A DNA stretch of 64,000 bases from Microcella humidisoli (GTDB lineage Bacteria; Actinomycetota; Actinomycetes; Actinomycetales; Microbacteriaceae): assembly GCF_024362325.1 (NCBI RefSeq), contig NZ_CP101497.1:372001-436000 (forward strand), in the 5' to 3' direction. This document shows, one piece after another, positions 9,978-18,284 of this stretch. How positions within the stretch are numbered: the first letter of the stretch is position 1; the number at the start of each line of letters is the position of its first letter. The notes under the pieces are model-generated. The model was given only the letters and a program-made list of their open reading frames with translations, was not told where the DNA came from and ran no database searches. Made by a program: the position numbers and the translations under genes.

Positions 9978-10013
9978 TGTGCCTGCCGCGGCATGTGCCG
10001 CGAGCGGCACACA
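9978..10013 (-). repeat. Dispersed palindromic repeat, copy 1
   Basis: Minus-strand sequence begins TGTGTGCCGCTCGCGGCACA and continues with TGCCGCGGCAGGCA. It lies in the divergent gap between the unknown gene at 9929 and the dehydrogenase at 10093. It shares a 26-bp identical core with copy 3. Confidence 0.8.
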
Positions 10014-10092
10014 CGCTGCGCAGCGCCCCTCCACGGCAGTGTTGTCCACCGGGCCAATAAGCAATTAGCCTGCACTCGGGAGGCACATCGCC

Positions 10093-12594
10093 GTGGACAG
10101 ACTCGTCGACCGCTCGCTGAGCGCATCGGTTTTCGCCGCCGAGCTGCCGAGGGGCGGCGAGGGTCTGCCGGGGCGCGTCGGCACGATCGTCGTCGGGGGC
10201 GGCATCGTCGGCGCGAGCATCGCCCTGCACCTCGCCGAGGCGGGCGTCGACGACGTGCTGCTGCTCGAGCGCGGTGTGCTGACGAGCGGTACCACCTGGC
10301 ACGCCGCCGGACTCGTCGCCGGGGCCCGTGGGTCGCGGGCGATGACCGGCCTGTCGTCGTACGGGCTCGACTTCTACGGTGAGCTCGAATCGCGGTCGGG
10401 GTTGGACGTGTCGCTCACCCGCAGCGGATCGCTCAGCATCGCCCGCCAACCGGGGCGCGTCGACGAGCTCGCGTACGCCCGCGACGTCGCTGTGCGCAGC
10501 GGCATCGCGGCGCACCTCGTCGACGCCGACGAGGTCGCCCGCCTGTGGCCGATCGCCTCGACCGAGGGAGTGCTCGCGGCGCTGCACTTCCCGAACGACG
10601 GCTACCTCAACCCGGGCTGGGCGGCGCTCGCGATCGCGAAGCTCGCGCACGGCGCCGGGGTAACGATCCGCGAGGGCGCCGCGGTCACCGCGATCGCCCA
10701 CGACGCCGGGCGCGCCACCGGCGTCGTCACCGACCACGGCACGATCACCGCCGACCGCGTCATCATCGCCGGCGGCCTGTGGAGCCGCGACCTCGCACGC
10801 ACGGCGGGTGCCTCACTGCCGCTCTACGCCGCCGAGCACGTGCACGTGCGCTCGAACCCGATCGACGGCGCCGTGCCGACTCTGCCGGTGCTGCGGGATG
10901 TCGATCACAGCTACTACATCCGACCCGAGGCCGGGCGGCTGCTGGTGGGCGCATTCGAGCCGCAGGGCATCCCGCGCGGTGTCGAAACGATCTCGACCGA
11001 GGGGTTCGCGACGTTCCCCGACGATGGGGATCACTTTGCCCCGGTGCGCACCGCCGCCGAGCGCGCCGTGCCCGCGCTCGGCCCGGCTGGCTACGACCGC
11101 TTCCTCACCGCGCCCGAGAGCTTCACGCCCGACACCGCCTTCCTCATGGGCGAGACGGCCGAGGTCGAGAACCTGTTCGTCGCCGCGGGCCTCAACTCGC
11201 AGGGCATCATCTACGGCCCCGGCATCGGCCGCGAGCTCGCCCGCTGGATCGTCGCCGGATCGCCCCAGTTCGACTCGGCGGGCGTCGACGTGCGGCGCTT
11301 CTCGCGCCACCAGAGCAACCGCCGCTACCTGCACGCCCGCACGGTCGAGAGCCTCGGGCGCCTCTACGCGATGCACTGGCCCGGCTACCAGTCGCCGACC
11401 GCGCGCGACGTGCGGCGCACTCCCCTGCACGCTCGCCTCGCCGAGCTCGGCGCCCGCTTCGGTGAGGTCAACGGCGGCGAGCGGGCCCTCTGGTACGGCG
11501 GCCCGACCCCGGACGAGAGCTACAGTTACCGCCGCCCCGGCAGCTTCGACCAGGTCGCCGCCGAGCACCGAGCCGCGCGTGAAGGCGTTGGCCTGTTCGA
11601 CCTCAGCCCCTTCACCAAGGTCGAGATCGCGGGGCCGGATGCTCTCGCCCTCGTTCAGCGCGCCGTGACGAGCGACGTCGATGTGGCCGTGGGGCAGGCC
11701 GTCTACACGCTGTTCCTCAATCGCACCGGCGGCATCGAGCTCGACGGCACGGTCACCCGGCTCGCGGCCGACCGGTTCCTCGTCGTCACGCCCTCGTTCA
11801 GCCACCACGCGACCCTCGGGCTGCTGCGGCGCCTCGCCCGCGGCACGGCGGCGGTCGTCACGGACGTCACCGCGGCGTTCGCCACGATCGGCGTCATGGG
11901 GCCGCTCAGCCGCGAGCTGCTGCGGCGCGTCTCGCCCGACGACTGGTCTGACGCCGCGCAGCCCTACCAGTCGGGCCGCGAGGTCGAGGTGGCCGACGGC
12001 TTCGCCTACAGCCTGCGCATCAGCTTCGTCGGCGAGCTCGGCTACGAGCTCTACCCCTCGGCCGACCTCGCGGTGAACGTGCTCGACGCGCTGTGGGAGG
12101 CCGGGCAGGAGCTTGGCGTGCGGATGGCCGGCTACCAGGCGCTCGACACCCTCCGCAGCGAGAAGGGCTACCGGCACCTCGGCCACGACATCGGGCCGAG
12201 CGACGACCCGTATGCCGCCGGGCTCGGCTTTACGGTGGCGCTCGACAAGCCGGGCGGCTTCGTCGGCCGCGACGCGCTTGCCGCTCTCGACCCGCGCGCC
12301 CCGAAGCACCGCACTGTCTCCGTCGCCCTCGACGACCCCGAGATGATGCTCGTGCACGACGAGGCGCTGCTGCGTGACGGGGTGGAGGTCGGGCGCCTCA
12401 CGAGCGGGGCGTACGGGCACACGCTCGGCCGCGCGGTCGGCATCGCGATTGTCGACCCGGCGCTCGTCGACGTCGCCACCCTCGGGACCGACGAGAGCCC
12501 GGACTTCGCCGTCGAGTGCCGCGGCATCGCCGTGCCCGCGACCGTCTCGCGCCGCCCCTTCTACGACCCGCGCGGCGAGCGCCTGCGCGGCTGA
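10093..12594 (+). CDS. FAD-dependent dehydrogenase fused to a GcvT-like folate domain (dimethylglycine/sarcosine dehydrogenase type)
   Basis: 833 residues. The N-terminal DAO-type FAD domain has the dinucleotide motif VVGGGIVG (33-40) and SGTTWHAAG, whose His70 is the covalent FAD-linkage residue in dimethylglycine dehydrogenases. The C-terminal half, from about residue 430, is a GCV_T plus GCV_T_C pair (GLFDLSPFTKVEI, GELGYELYPS, TLRSEKGYRHLGHDI), which captures the one-carbon unit on tetrahydrofolate. The family oxidatively demethylates N-methylglycines; the exact substrate is unknown. The GTG start follows GGGAGG. The next gene starts 15 bp after its stop. Confidence 0.9.
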   Translation: MDRLVDRSLSASVFAAELPRGGEGLPGRVGTIVVGGGIVGASIALHLAEAGVDDVLLLERGVLTSGTTWHAAGLVAGARGSRAMTGLSSYGLDFYGELESRSGLDVSLTRSGSLSIARQPGRVDELAYARDVAVRSGIAAHLVDADEVARLWPIASTEGVLAALHFPNDGYLNPGWAALAIAKLAHGAGVTIREGAAVTAIAHDAGRATGVVTDHGTITADRVIIAGGLWSRDLARTAGASLPLYAAEHVHVRSNPIDGAVPTLPVLRDVDHSYYIRPEAGRLLVGAFEPQGIPRGVETISTEGFATFPDDGDHFAPVRTAAERAVPALGPAGYDRFLTAPESFTPDTAFLMGETAEVENLFVAAGLNSQGIIYGPGIGRELARWIVAGSPQFDSAGVDVRRFSRHQSNRRYLHARTVESLGRLYAMHWPGYQSPTARDVRRTPLHARLAELGARFGEVNGGERALWYGGPTPDESYSYRRPGSFDQVAAEHRAAREGVGLFDLSPFTKVEIAGPDALALVQRAVTSDVDVAVGQAVYTLFLNRTGGIELDGTVTRLAADRFLVVTPSFSHHATLGLLRRLARGTAAVVTDVTAAFATIGVMGPLSRELLRRVSPDDWSDAAQPYQSGREVEVADGFAYSLRISFVGELGYELYPSADLAVNVLDALWEAGQELGVRMAGYQALDTLRSEKGYRHLGHDIGPSDDPYAAGLGFTVALDKPGGFVGRDALAALDPRAPKHRTVSVALDDPEMMLVHDEALLRDGVEVGRLTSGAYGHTLGRAVGIAIVDPALVDVATLGTDESPDFAVECRGIAVPATVSRRPFYDPRGERLRG

Positions 12595-12609
12595 GCACGG
12601 GAGCCCGTC

Positions 12610-13926
12610 ATGACCAGAACTGATGTGATCGTCGTCGGCGCCGGACTCGCCGGCCTGAGCGCCGCGCGCGACCTCGCGGCCGGCGGCGCCGACGTGATCG
12701 TGCTCGAGGCGCGCGGCCGCGCCGGCGGTCGTGTCGAGCAGACCCTCATGCCCGACGGCCGCCCGATCCAGCTGGGCGGCGAGGTCATCGGCGACTCGCA
12801 CGTTTCCTACCGGCAGCTGGTCGCCGAGCTCGGGCTGACGATCGTTCCGAGCTTCACCGGCATTCCCGGCGAGTCGACGTGGCTGGTGAGCGAAGGACGC
12901 GTGCTGGGCGACGAGATGCCCTGGATGCCCGGCGCTGACCGCGCGATCTACGACGCGCTCGAGCAGCGGTTCGCGGCCCTCGCCGCCAGCGTCGACCCCG
13001 AGGATCCGTGGGCGCATCCCGATGCCGTCGCCCTCGACCGGCTGAGCGTCGGAGCGTGGTTGCGGTCGGAGGGCGCGACGCCCGCCGTGCTGCGCGCCAT
13101 GGAGCTGCGCACCCTCGCGCTCGCCGACCCCTCGATCTGGCGCCGCTCGCTGCTCGCCGACCTGCGCAAAGAGGCCACCGCCGGCGCGACGGGGTTCTAC
13201 GACTACGACGCGTGGGAGAGCTCGAAAGTGCTCGAGGGCTCGGCCACGGTCGCACTGCGCATGGCAGACGAGCTGGGGCACCGCATCCGATATGGCAGCC
13301 CGGTGAGCGCGATCGACGTGACCGACGCGGGAGTCGCCGTCACCCTGCGCACCGGCGAACGGCTGCACACCGCCGATGTCGTGTGCGCGCTGCCCGCCGG
13401 GCCGTTGCGCGACCTGTGCATCAGCGGGGTCAGCGAGGCGTATCTGGCCGCCGCGACGCGACGCCAGCACGCGCCCGCCGCGAAGCTCGTCACTGTGCAC
13501 GCCAGCTCGTTCTGGGAGGCCAACGGGCAGAACGGCACGGGCTACTTCGAGCACACGCTGCTCGGCGGCACGTGGGTGCAGACCGATGGCGCGCTGTCGG
13601 CGCTCGTGCCCGTCGACCGCCTCGGGCCGTACCAGGCGCTGCCCGCCGCGGCCCGCGAGGGAGCCCTGCTCGACGAGCTCGTCGCCGCCTACGGCGAGGA
13701 GGCGCGCGATACCCAGGCCGTGTTCGTACGCGACTGGTTCGCCGACCCGTTCACGCAGGGCTACATCACGGCCTGGCGCCCGGGCGACCTCACCGCGGTC
13801 GGGCCGCTGCACGGCTCGCACGAGCCGCCGTTCTGGCTCGTCGGCTCAGACCAGTGGGTGTGCGGCTACATGGAGGGTGCCGTGCGCACGGGTCGGGGCG
13901 CGGCCGCGCAGCTGCTCGCGCGCTGA
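12610..13926 (+). CDS. Flavin monoamine oxidase family protein
   Basis: 438-residue flavoenzyme. The N-terminal GAGLAGLSAARDL loop (residues 10-22) and GRAGGRVEQ are the FAD-binding signature; QLGGEVIG follows. The C-terminal motif PPFWLVGSDQ plus GYMEGAVRTGR is the second FAD-contacting segment. It oxidises primary or secondary amines to imines with release of hydrogen peroxide. Location 15 bp behind the demethylating dehydrogenase suggests a shared amine-catabolic operon, so the substrate may be a methylated amine or amino acid derivative. Confidence 0.88.
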   Translation: MTRTDVIVVGAGLAGLSAARDLAAGGADVIVLEARGRAGGRVEQTLMPDGRPIQLGGEVIGDSHVSYRQLVAELGLTIVPSFTGIPGESTWLVSEGRVLGDEMPWMPGADRAIYDALEQRFAALAASVDPEDPWAHPDAVALDRLSVGAWLRSEGATPAVLRAMELRTLALADPSIWRRSLLADLRKEATAGATGFYDYDAWESSKVLEGSATVALRMADELGHRIRYGSPVSAIDVTDAGVAVTLRTGERLHTADVVCALPAGPLRDLCISGVSEAYLAAATRRQHAPAAKLVTVHASSFWEANGQNGTGYFEHTLLGGTWVQTDGALSALVPVDRLGPYQALPAAAREGALLDELVAAYGEEARDTQAVFVRDWFADPFTQGYITAWRPGDLTAVGPLHGSHEPPFWLVGSDQWVCGYMEGAVRTGRGAAAQLLAR

Positions 13927-13959
13927 GCCGGCGCTGAGCCGTGTCTGTGCCGGGCGCCG

Positions 13960-14382
13960 CTAGCCGAACAGGCCGATGACGAGGCCGACGAGCGTGTAGT
14001 TCAGCACGTCGCTTCCTACTTCGATGATCCACACCTTGAGGCCGTGGCCGGCGAAGAGCCGGTGGCTGAGCGAGCTCGCGGCGGCGAACCCGATGCCCAG
14101 CAGCAGACCGGTGAGCAGGCCACCGAGCGGTCCGACCGGCCCCGCCGCGAGGCCGACGAAGTAGATGACGGATGCCACGGCGATCACCTGCACAAGCGCG
14201 CCGACCGCCGTGAGCCCGAACACGAGCGCCATGTTGTCGCCGCCGGGCGTCTCGTCGCCCTTGCCCATGGCCTTCCACCAGACGGGGAAGAAGGTCTTGG
14301 GCCCGAACCACAGGGCTCCGGCGAGGAAGGCGACGACGAAGGCGACGAGGATCGCCAGCCAGTTGAGCTCGAGAAGGAACAT
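13960..14382 (-). CDS. DUF1761 integral membrane protein
   Basis: 140 residues with four transmembrane helices and the family N-terminus (LNWLAILVAFVVAFLAGALWFG), then SLSHRLFAGH in the last loop. Function unknown. TAGCGT lies 7 bp before the ATG, so the message is probably leaderless. Convergent with the amine oxidase gene. Confidence 0.85.
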   Translation of the reverse strand: MFLLELNWLAILVAFVVAFLAGALWFGPKTFFPVWWKAMGKGDETPGGDNMALVFGLTAVGALVQVIAVASVIYFVGLAAGPVGPLGGLLTGLLLGIGFAAASSLSHRLFAGHGLKVWIIEVGSDVLNYTLVGLVIGLFG

Positions 14383-14458
14383 GCGCGAGACGCTACTCGC
14401 GTGTCACGGGGCGCGTCTACGCGGCACTCTGGTGCGGGCTGAGACGTATTCTTGTTCA

Positions 14459-15034
14459 GTGCTCTTTCGACGCGTCGTGGCCCGCACCTTCTGGGCGTTC
14501 AGCCGATGGAAGCTCGTCTCGGAGCCCGCACCCGATCGCCCCACGGTGCTCATCGGTGCGCCGCACACGTCGAACTGGGATTTCGTCTTCATGCTCGCCA
14601 TCGCCTGGCGGCTCGACATGCGCTTCCGCTGGCTGGGCAAGAAGAGCCTGTTCCGCGGATGGCGCGGGCCCATCATGCGGGCCTGGGGCGGCATACCCGT
14701 CGACCGCGAGTCGCCGGCCGCGGTGGTCGGGGAAGTGCTGGAGAGCATCCGGGCCGGTGACATCTTCGGCCTCGTCGTCACCCCCGACGGCACCCGCAAA
14801 GGCCACACGTACTGGAAGTCGGGCTTCTACCGCATCGCGCGCGAGGCGGGGCTGCCGCTGACGCTCGGCTACGTCGACCGCACGACGATGACCACCGGGC
14901 TCGGCCCGACGATCGAGCTCACGGGCGATGTGTCGCGCGACATGGACGTCATCCGCGCTTTCTACGCCGACAAGTCGGGTGTCAAGCCCGAGCATCGGGT
15001 CGAGCCACGACTGCGCGAAGAGCTCGCGAGCTGA
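14459..15034 (+). CDS. Acyltransferase of the PlsC/1-acylglycerol-3-phosphate type
   Basis: 191-residue lysophospholipid-type acyltransferase. GAPHTSNWD at about residues 34-42 supplies the catalytic HX4D pair, GGIPVDRES and TPDGTRKG are the second and third blocks of the family. It probably acts on the inner leaflet with an acyl donor. A GTG at 14459 is favoured because TATTCT ends 6 bp before it; the frame is open further upstream without a ribosome binding site. The small membrane protein downstream starts 13 bp after the stop. Confidence 0.85.
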   Translation: MLFRRVVARTFWAFSRWKLVSEPAPDRPTVLIGAPHTSNWDFVFMLAIAWRLDMRFRWLGKKSLFRGWRGPIMRAWGGIPVDRESPAAVVGEVLESIRAGDIFGLVVTPDGTRKGHTYWKSGFYRIAREAGLPLTLGYVDRTTMTTGLGPTIELTGDVSRDMDVIRAFYADKSGVKPEHRVEPRLREELAS

Positions 15035-15047
15035 GCACCGCCGCCGC

Positions 15048-15470
15048 GTGTCCAGCCTCCTCGAGTTCGTCTTCGGCTGGTTCTTCGGGTTCTTCGCCGA
15101 CCTCCTGTGGTGGCTGATTCCGGACGAGATCGAACGCCGGCACGATCGCAAGCGACTGCTCGAAGGCGAGGTGCGGTGCGCCATCCGCGCAGCGACGGGG
15201 CGGGTGCTCAACATCGGCACCGAGTGGAGCGTCGGCGTCGCTCAGATTTCGCCCGGGATGCTGCACTTCAGCCCATCGATGGGCATCGTCGGCACGCGCG
15301 ACGTGCGCGTGCTCGGCATCCGGGAGCGCGACGCGTCGATCGCGCCCAGCCCGCTCGAGCGGCCGGTCGGCGACTGGCTCGACTTCATCGTGACGACTGC
15401 GGGCGGAGAGCTCGTGGTCCGTTTTCCGCTCGAGGTAGGAGACGCGACGGCCGAGGTGTTGAGCCCCTGA
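15048..15470 (+). CDS. Small unknown protein with an amphipathic hydrophobic N-terminus
   Basis: 140 residues from a GTG at 15048. The N-terminus (SSLLEFVFGWFFGFFADLLW) is very hydrophobic and rich in phenylalanine and tryptophan, suggesting a membrane anchor. The rest (residues 30-140) is soluble, with a beta-rich pattern (GVAQISPGMLHF, LDFIVTTAGGELVVRFPL). Not recognised. Position 13 bp after the acyltransferase stop suggests joint transcription and a possible role at the membrane. Confidence 0.6.
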   Translation: MSSLLEFVFGWFFGFFADLLWWLIPDEIERRHDRKRLLEGEVRCAIRAATGRVLNIGTEWSVGVAQISPGMLHFSPSMGIVGTRDVRVLGIRERDASIAPSPLERPVGDWLDFIVTTAGGELVVRFPLEVGDATAEVLSP

Positions 15471-15513
15471 GCCCAGCGGACGCGGCGGTACGGAGGCCGC
15501 GCCTGCGCGGTGC

Positions 15514-15771
15514 TCAGCGGAAGATCGGCGTTTGGCTGACGCCGTACGAGAAGAGCGAGAGCCAGACGATGAAGAAGATGACTTGGAGGGTCGTACCGAC
15601 CGCTCCGACGATGACGGCAGCTCGTGCCAAACCTCGACCGCCCTCGTTCGTCAGCGCGATCTGGCGCCCGGCCATGATGCCGAGGACAATGCCGACCACG
15701 GGGATCATGAAGCTCGCGATGAAGCCGACGAGGGCGAGGGTGTTGGTGCGAGGCGGGTAGTTCGTGGTCAT
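15514..15771 (-). CDS. DUF4190-type two-helix membrane protein
   Basis: 85 residues. Two hydrophobic helices (TLALVGFIASFMIPVVGIVLG and a second near residues 55-78) flank GRQIALTNEGGRGLARAAVI, which is the arrangement of DUF4190. Function unknown. Its 3' end faces the upstream small protein gene. Confidence 0.75.
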   Translation of the reverse strand: MTTNYPPRTNTLALVGFIASFMIPVVGIVLGIMAGRQIALTNEGGRGLARAAVIVGAVGTTLQVIFFIVWLSLFSYGVSQTPIFR

Positions 15772-15915
15772 GACTCATCTTCGCATGCGCACGGCGCCCG
15801 GCAGGTGCCCTCGTCGCCGGCAACAAGCGCCTCGATCTCGCCGAGTTGCCACAATTCGCAATCGGTTAACTCGTCGTTCGTCGCGGATGCTCGAGTCCAG
15901 TGATGAAGTCGACGC

Positions 15916-16134
15916 ATGGACATCGTCAAGATCGAGAAGAAGCAGGTTCTGAGCCGGGAAGAGGCCGCTCACCAGCTCCGCGCCATCGCGGACGAGCTGG
16001 CCTCCGGCAACGGCATCCTCATGGAGCGCGACGGCCTGCGGGTCACCGTCAAGCTGCCCGACGAGGTCACCATGGAGGTCGAGGTCGAGATCGAGCACGA
16101 CGAGCGAGAGTTCGAGATCACCCTCTCCTGGTAA
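15916..16134 (+). CDS. Amphi-Trp domain protein
   Basis: 72-residue all-purpose small protein matching the amphi-Trp domain: MDIVKIEKKQVLSREEAA at the start, a helix with LRAIADELASGN, then alternating beta strands (VTVKLPDEVTMEVEVEIEHD) and the C-terminal LSW. These proteins have no known function and are widespread in actinobacteria and archaea. Free-standing gene; no clear partner. Confidence 0.85.
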   Translation: MDIVKIEKKQVLSREEAAHQLRAIADELASGNGILMERDGLRVTVKLPDEVTMEVEVEIEHDEREFEITLSW

Positions 16135-16164
16135 GCGTGACCCGTTGGAGTTGTAGAGACCCGG

Positions 16165-16530
16165 TTACGGGAGGCTCGCGCCGACCCCGAGCCGGTTGGC
16201 CGCTTCGCGCAGGCGCTTGTCCCGAGTCCACAGCGTCGTGCCCGGCGCGAGCACGACGGATGCGAGCAGGTGCGCGTCAACAAGACTCAGCCCCTGACCG
16301 TAGAGCGCATGAACCTCGACGAAACCGGCGACTTCGCTGTGACTCGCGATCGGTGAGCTCGGAAGGTTGCCCAGCAACTCAAGCACCACCGACCGGTCGC
16401 GGAGTCTCCCCAAGGACAACTCTCCGATGACCATCGGGTGCTGGACGACCAGCGATGTGTTCAATGCACGCACGAGCTCCCTCTCCCCGCGGTGCAGATG
16501 GTCGATCCAGACCGAGGTGTCAACCAGCAT
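16165..16530 (-). CDS. vapC: VapC-type PIN-domain toxin
   Basis: 121-residue PIN ribonuclease. Acidic residues of the active site are visible in VDTSVWIDHL (Asp4), VIGELSLG (Glu), SLVDAHLLASV (Asp) and TLWTRDKRL (Asp). The ATG at 16530 is chosen over the GTG just before it since the family starts M(L/I)VDTSVW. It is 6 bp downstream of vapB, so toxin and antitoxin are co-translated. The RNA target is unknown. Confidence 0.9.
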   Translation of the reverse strand: MLVDTSVWIDHLHRGERELVRALNTSLVVQHPMVIGELSLGRLRDRSVVLELLGNLPSSPIASHSEVAGFVEVHALYGQGLSLVDAHLLASVVLAPGTTLWTRDKRLREAANRLGVGASLP

Positions 16531-16536
16531 CACGAC

Positions 16537-16731
16537 TTAGGCGACGTCGCGGTGACGATCTGCGGCGGTCGCACCGGCGTCGGTGCCGCCGAGAAGACTG
16601 AGCCGCCGAGCGCTCTCCCGCTCAATGAGGGCCTGCAGACTCTCGCGCAGCAGGGCCGTGCGTTCGGTCGTGCCGCTGAGCTCTGCGGCTTTGGCCAGCA
16701 GGTCATCGTCGAGATTCACCGTCGTGCGCAT
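16537..16731 (-). CDS. vapB: VapB-type antitoxin
   Basis: 64 residues starting with a ribbon-helix-helix-like MRTTVNLDDDLLAKAAELSG, which would bind the operator, then a helix (ERTALLRESLQALIERESARRL) for binding VapC. The gene begins within a palindromic region at 16732-16769. TACTTT lies 6 bp before the ATG, giving a probably leaderless mRNA. Confidence 0.9.
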   Translation of the reverse strand: MRTTVNLDDDLLAKAAELSGTTERTALLRESLQALIERESARRLSLLGGTDAGATAADRHRDVA

Positions 16732-16769
16732 GCATCAAAAGTATCACCAGATGATGAAGTTATTGATGC
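16732..16769. promoter_or_regulatory. vapBC operator-promoter with nested dyads
   Basis: Outer arms GCATCAA (16732-16738) and TTGATGC (16763-16769) enclose a smaller dyad ATCA/TGAT. The -10 element TACTTT of vapB (16738-16743, minus strand) lies inside it, as expected for autoregulation by VapBC. Confidence 0.65.
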
Positions 16770-16858
16770 TTTTCCACAGGCTCACCCTGGATATTGGCGG
16801 CAGGGGAACCCGTACCGCAAAACGCAACTCGATATCTAGCGCAGATGGGCCAGGTCAC

Positions 16859-17110
16859 TCAATCGAAGTCTTCTGTAGGTCCGGGAATTTGTGAGACGTC
16901 AAGAATCCAAACTTTCCTGCCGAGAATCTGTTGGAGCAGTTGTTCGAGGCCACGAAGGTCGGTTAGCCGGGGAATCACATCCGACGGAAGGACGAAGAGG
17001 CGCTCATCTTCACTCGCTACAGGTACCACGCGAAGTGGTCCCTCGTAACCTGCAAAGCGGAAAGCAGTGCGAACCGCCGCGATCTGTCCGACGTTTATCG
17101 CTCTTGCCAC
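16859..17110 (-). CDS. Small unknown protein in the ychF operon (83 aa)
   Basis: GTG start at 17110 preceded by GAGGAG, 10 bp after the ychF stop. The sequence (ARAINVGQIAAVRTAFRF, then PSDVIPRLTDLRGLEQLL and GRKVWILDVSQI) looks like a small soluble alpha/beta protein with no membrane helix. GC is visibly lower than in ychF. Not recognised; the final GRKVWILDV strand is reminiscent of nucleotidyltransferase or antitoxin proteins but this is weak. Confidence 0.55.
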   Translation of the reverse strand: MARAINVGQIAAVRTAFRFAGYEGPLRVVPVASEDERLFVLPSDVIPRLTDLRGLEQLLQQILGRKVWILDVSQIPGPTEDFD

Positions 17111-17120
17111 CCCGAACTCC

Positions 17121-18194
17121 TCACACGTTGAAGCGGAACTCGACCACGTCGCCGTCTTGCATGACGTAGTCCTTGCCCTCGATTCGGGCCTTGCCCTTGG
17201 CGCGGGCCTCGGCGACCGAGCCGCAGGCGACGAGGTCGTCGAAGCCGATGACCTCGGCCTTGATGAAGCCGCGCTCGAAGTCGGTGTGGATGACGCCCGC
17301 GGCTTGGGGGGCCTTCCAGCCCTTGCCGATGGTCCACGCGCGCGACTCTTTGGGTCCGGCGGTCAGGTAGGTCTGCAGGCCGAGGGTGTCGAAGCCGATG
17401 CGAGCCAACTGCGCGAGTCCGCTCTCGCTCTGACCGGTCGAGGCCAAGAGCTCGGCGGCGTCGGCGGCATCCATGCCGATCAGTTCGCTCTCGATCTTCG
17501 CGTCGAGGAAGACCGCCTTCGCGGGCGCGACGAGCGCGGCGAGCTCGGCCATGCGGGCGCTGTCGCCGAGCACTCCCTCGTCGACGTTGAACACGTAGAT
17601 AAACGGCTTCGCGCTCAGGAGGCCGAGCTCGCGGATCGGCGTAGCGTCGAAACCAGCGGAGGAGAGGGTCGCGCCGGCGGAGAGCAAGGCCTGAGCATCC
17701 AGCGCCGCCTGCAGCACCGAGGGGTCGGCCTTCTTGCCCTTGACCTCTTTCTCGTAGCGCGGGATCGCCTTCTCGAGCGTCTGCAGGTCGGCGAGCATGA
17801 GCTCGGTGTTGATGGTCTCCATGTCGCTGGCCGGGTCGACGGCGCCGGCGACGTGCACGACGTCGCTGTCGGTGAAGGCGCGCACGACCTGCGCGATCGC
17901 GTCGGACTCGCGGATGTTCGCGAGGAACTGGTTGCCGAGGCCCTCGCCCTCGCTCGCGCCCTTCACGATGCCCGCGATGTCGACGAACGACACGGCGGCA
18001 GGCAGGATGCGCTCGCTGCCGAAGATCTCGGCCAGCACCTTCAGACGCGGGTCGGGCAGCTCGACGACGCCGACGTTGGGCTCGATCGTGGCGAACGGGT
18101 AGTTCGCCGCGAGCACGTCGTTCTCGGTGAGCGCGTTGAAGAGGGTGGACTTGCCGACGTTGGGCAGGCCGACGATGCCGATAGTGAGAGCCAC
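17121..18194 (-). CDS. ychF: Redox-regulated ATPase/GTPase YchF
   Basis: 357-residue Obg-family P-loop protein, close to the usual 363. GLPNVGKSTLFN is the P-loop near the N-terminus, followed by FATIEPNVGVV (switch region), FVDIAGIVKGASEGEGLGN and the C-terminal TGS-like domain ending with DGDVVEFRFNV. YchF binds ribosomes and hydrolyses ATP. The GTG at 18194 gives the canonical start VALTIGIVG; a TTG nine bases upstream is possible. Confidence 0.95.
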   Translation of the reverse strand: MALTIGIVGLPNVGKSTLFNALTENDVLAANYPFATIEPNVGVVELPDPRLKVLAEIFGSERILPAAVSFVDIAGIVKGASEGEGLGNQFLANIRESDAIAQVVRAFTDSDVVHVAGAVDPASDMETINTELMLADLQTLEKAIPRYEKEVKGKKADPSVLQAALDAQALLSAGATLSSAGFDATPIRELGLLSAKPFIYVFNVDEGVLGDSARMAELAALVAPAKAVFLDAKIESELIGMDAADAAELLASTGQSESGLAQLARIGFDTLGLQTYLTAGPKESRAWTIGKGWKAPQAAGVIHTDFERGFIKAEVIGFDDLVACGSVAEARAKGKARIEGKDYVMQDGDVVEFRFNV

Positions 18195-18284
18195 GGGGGT
18201 CAAGCCTACCGGCGGGCGATGCGGGCACCGGATGCGCAGCCCGCGCTCGGCACCGCACTACGTCGCGCGGGTTAGCGTGAAGGC

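Noticed and set aside
10813-13821. A 1002-residue open frame on the minus strand
   Set aside because: It lies antisense to two well-recognised enzyme genes; its Arg/Gly/Ala/Val-rich sequence is typical of high-GC antisense frames and matches no fold.
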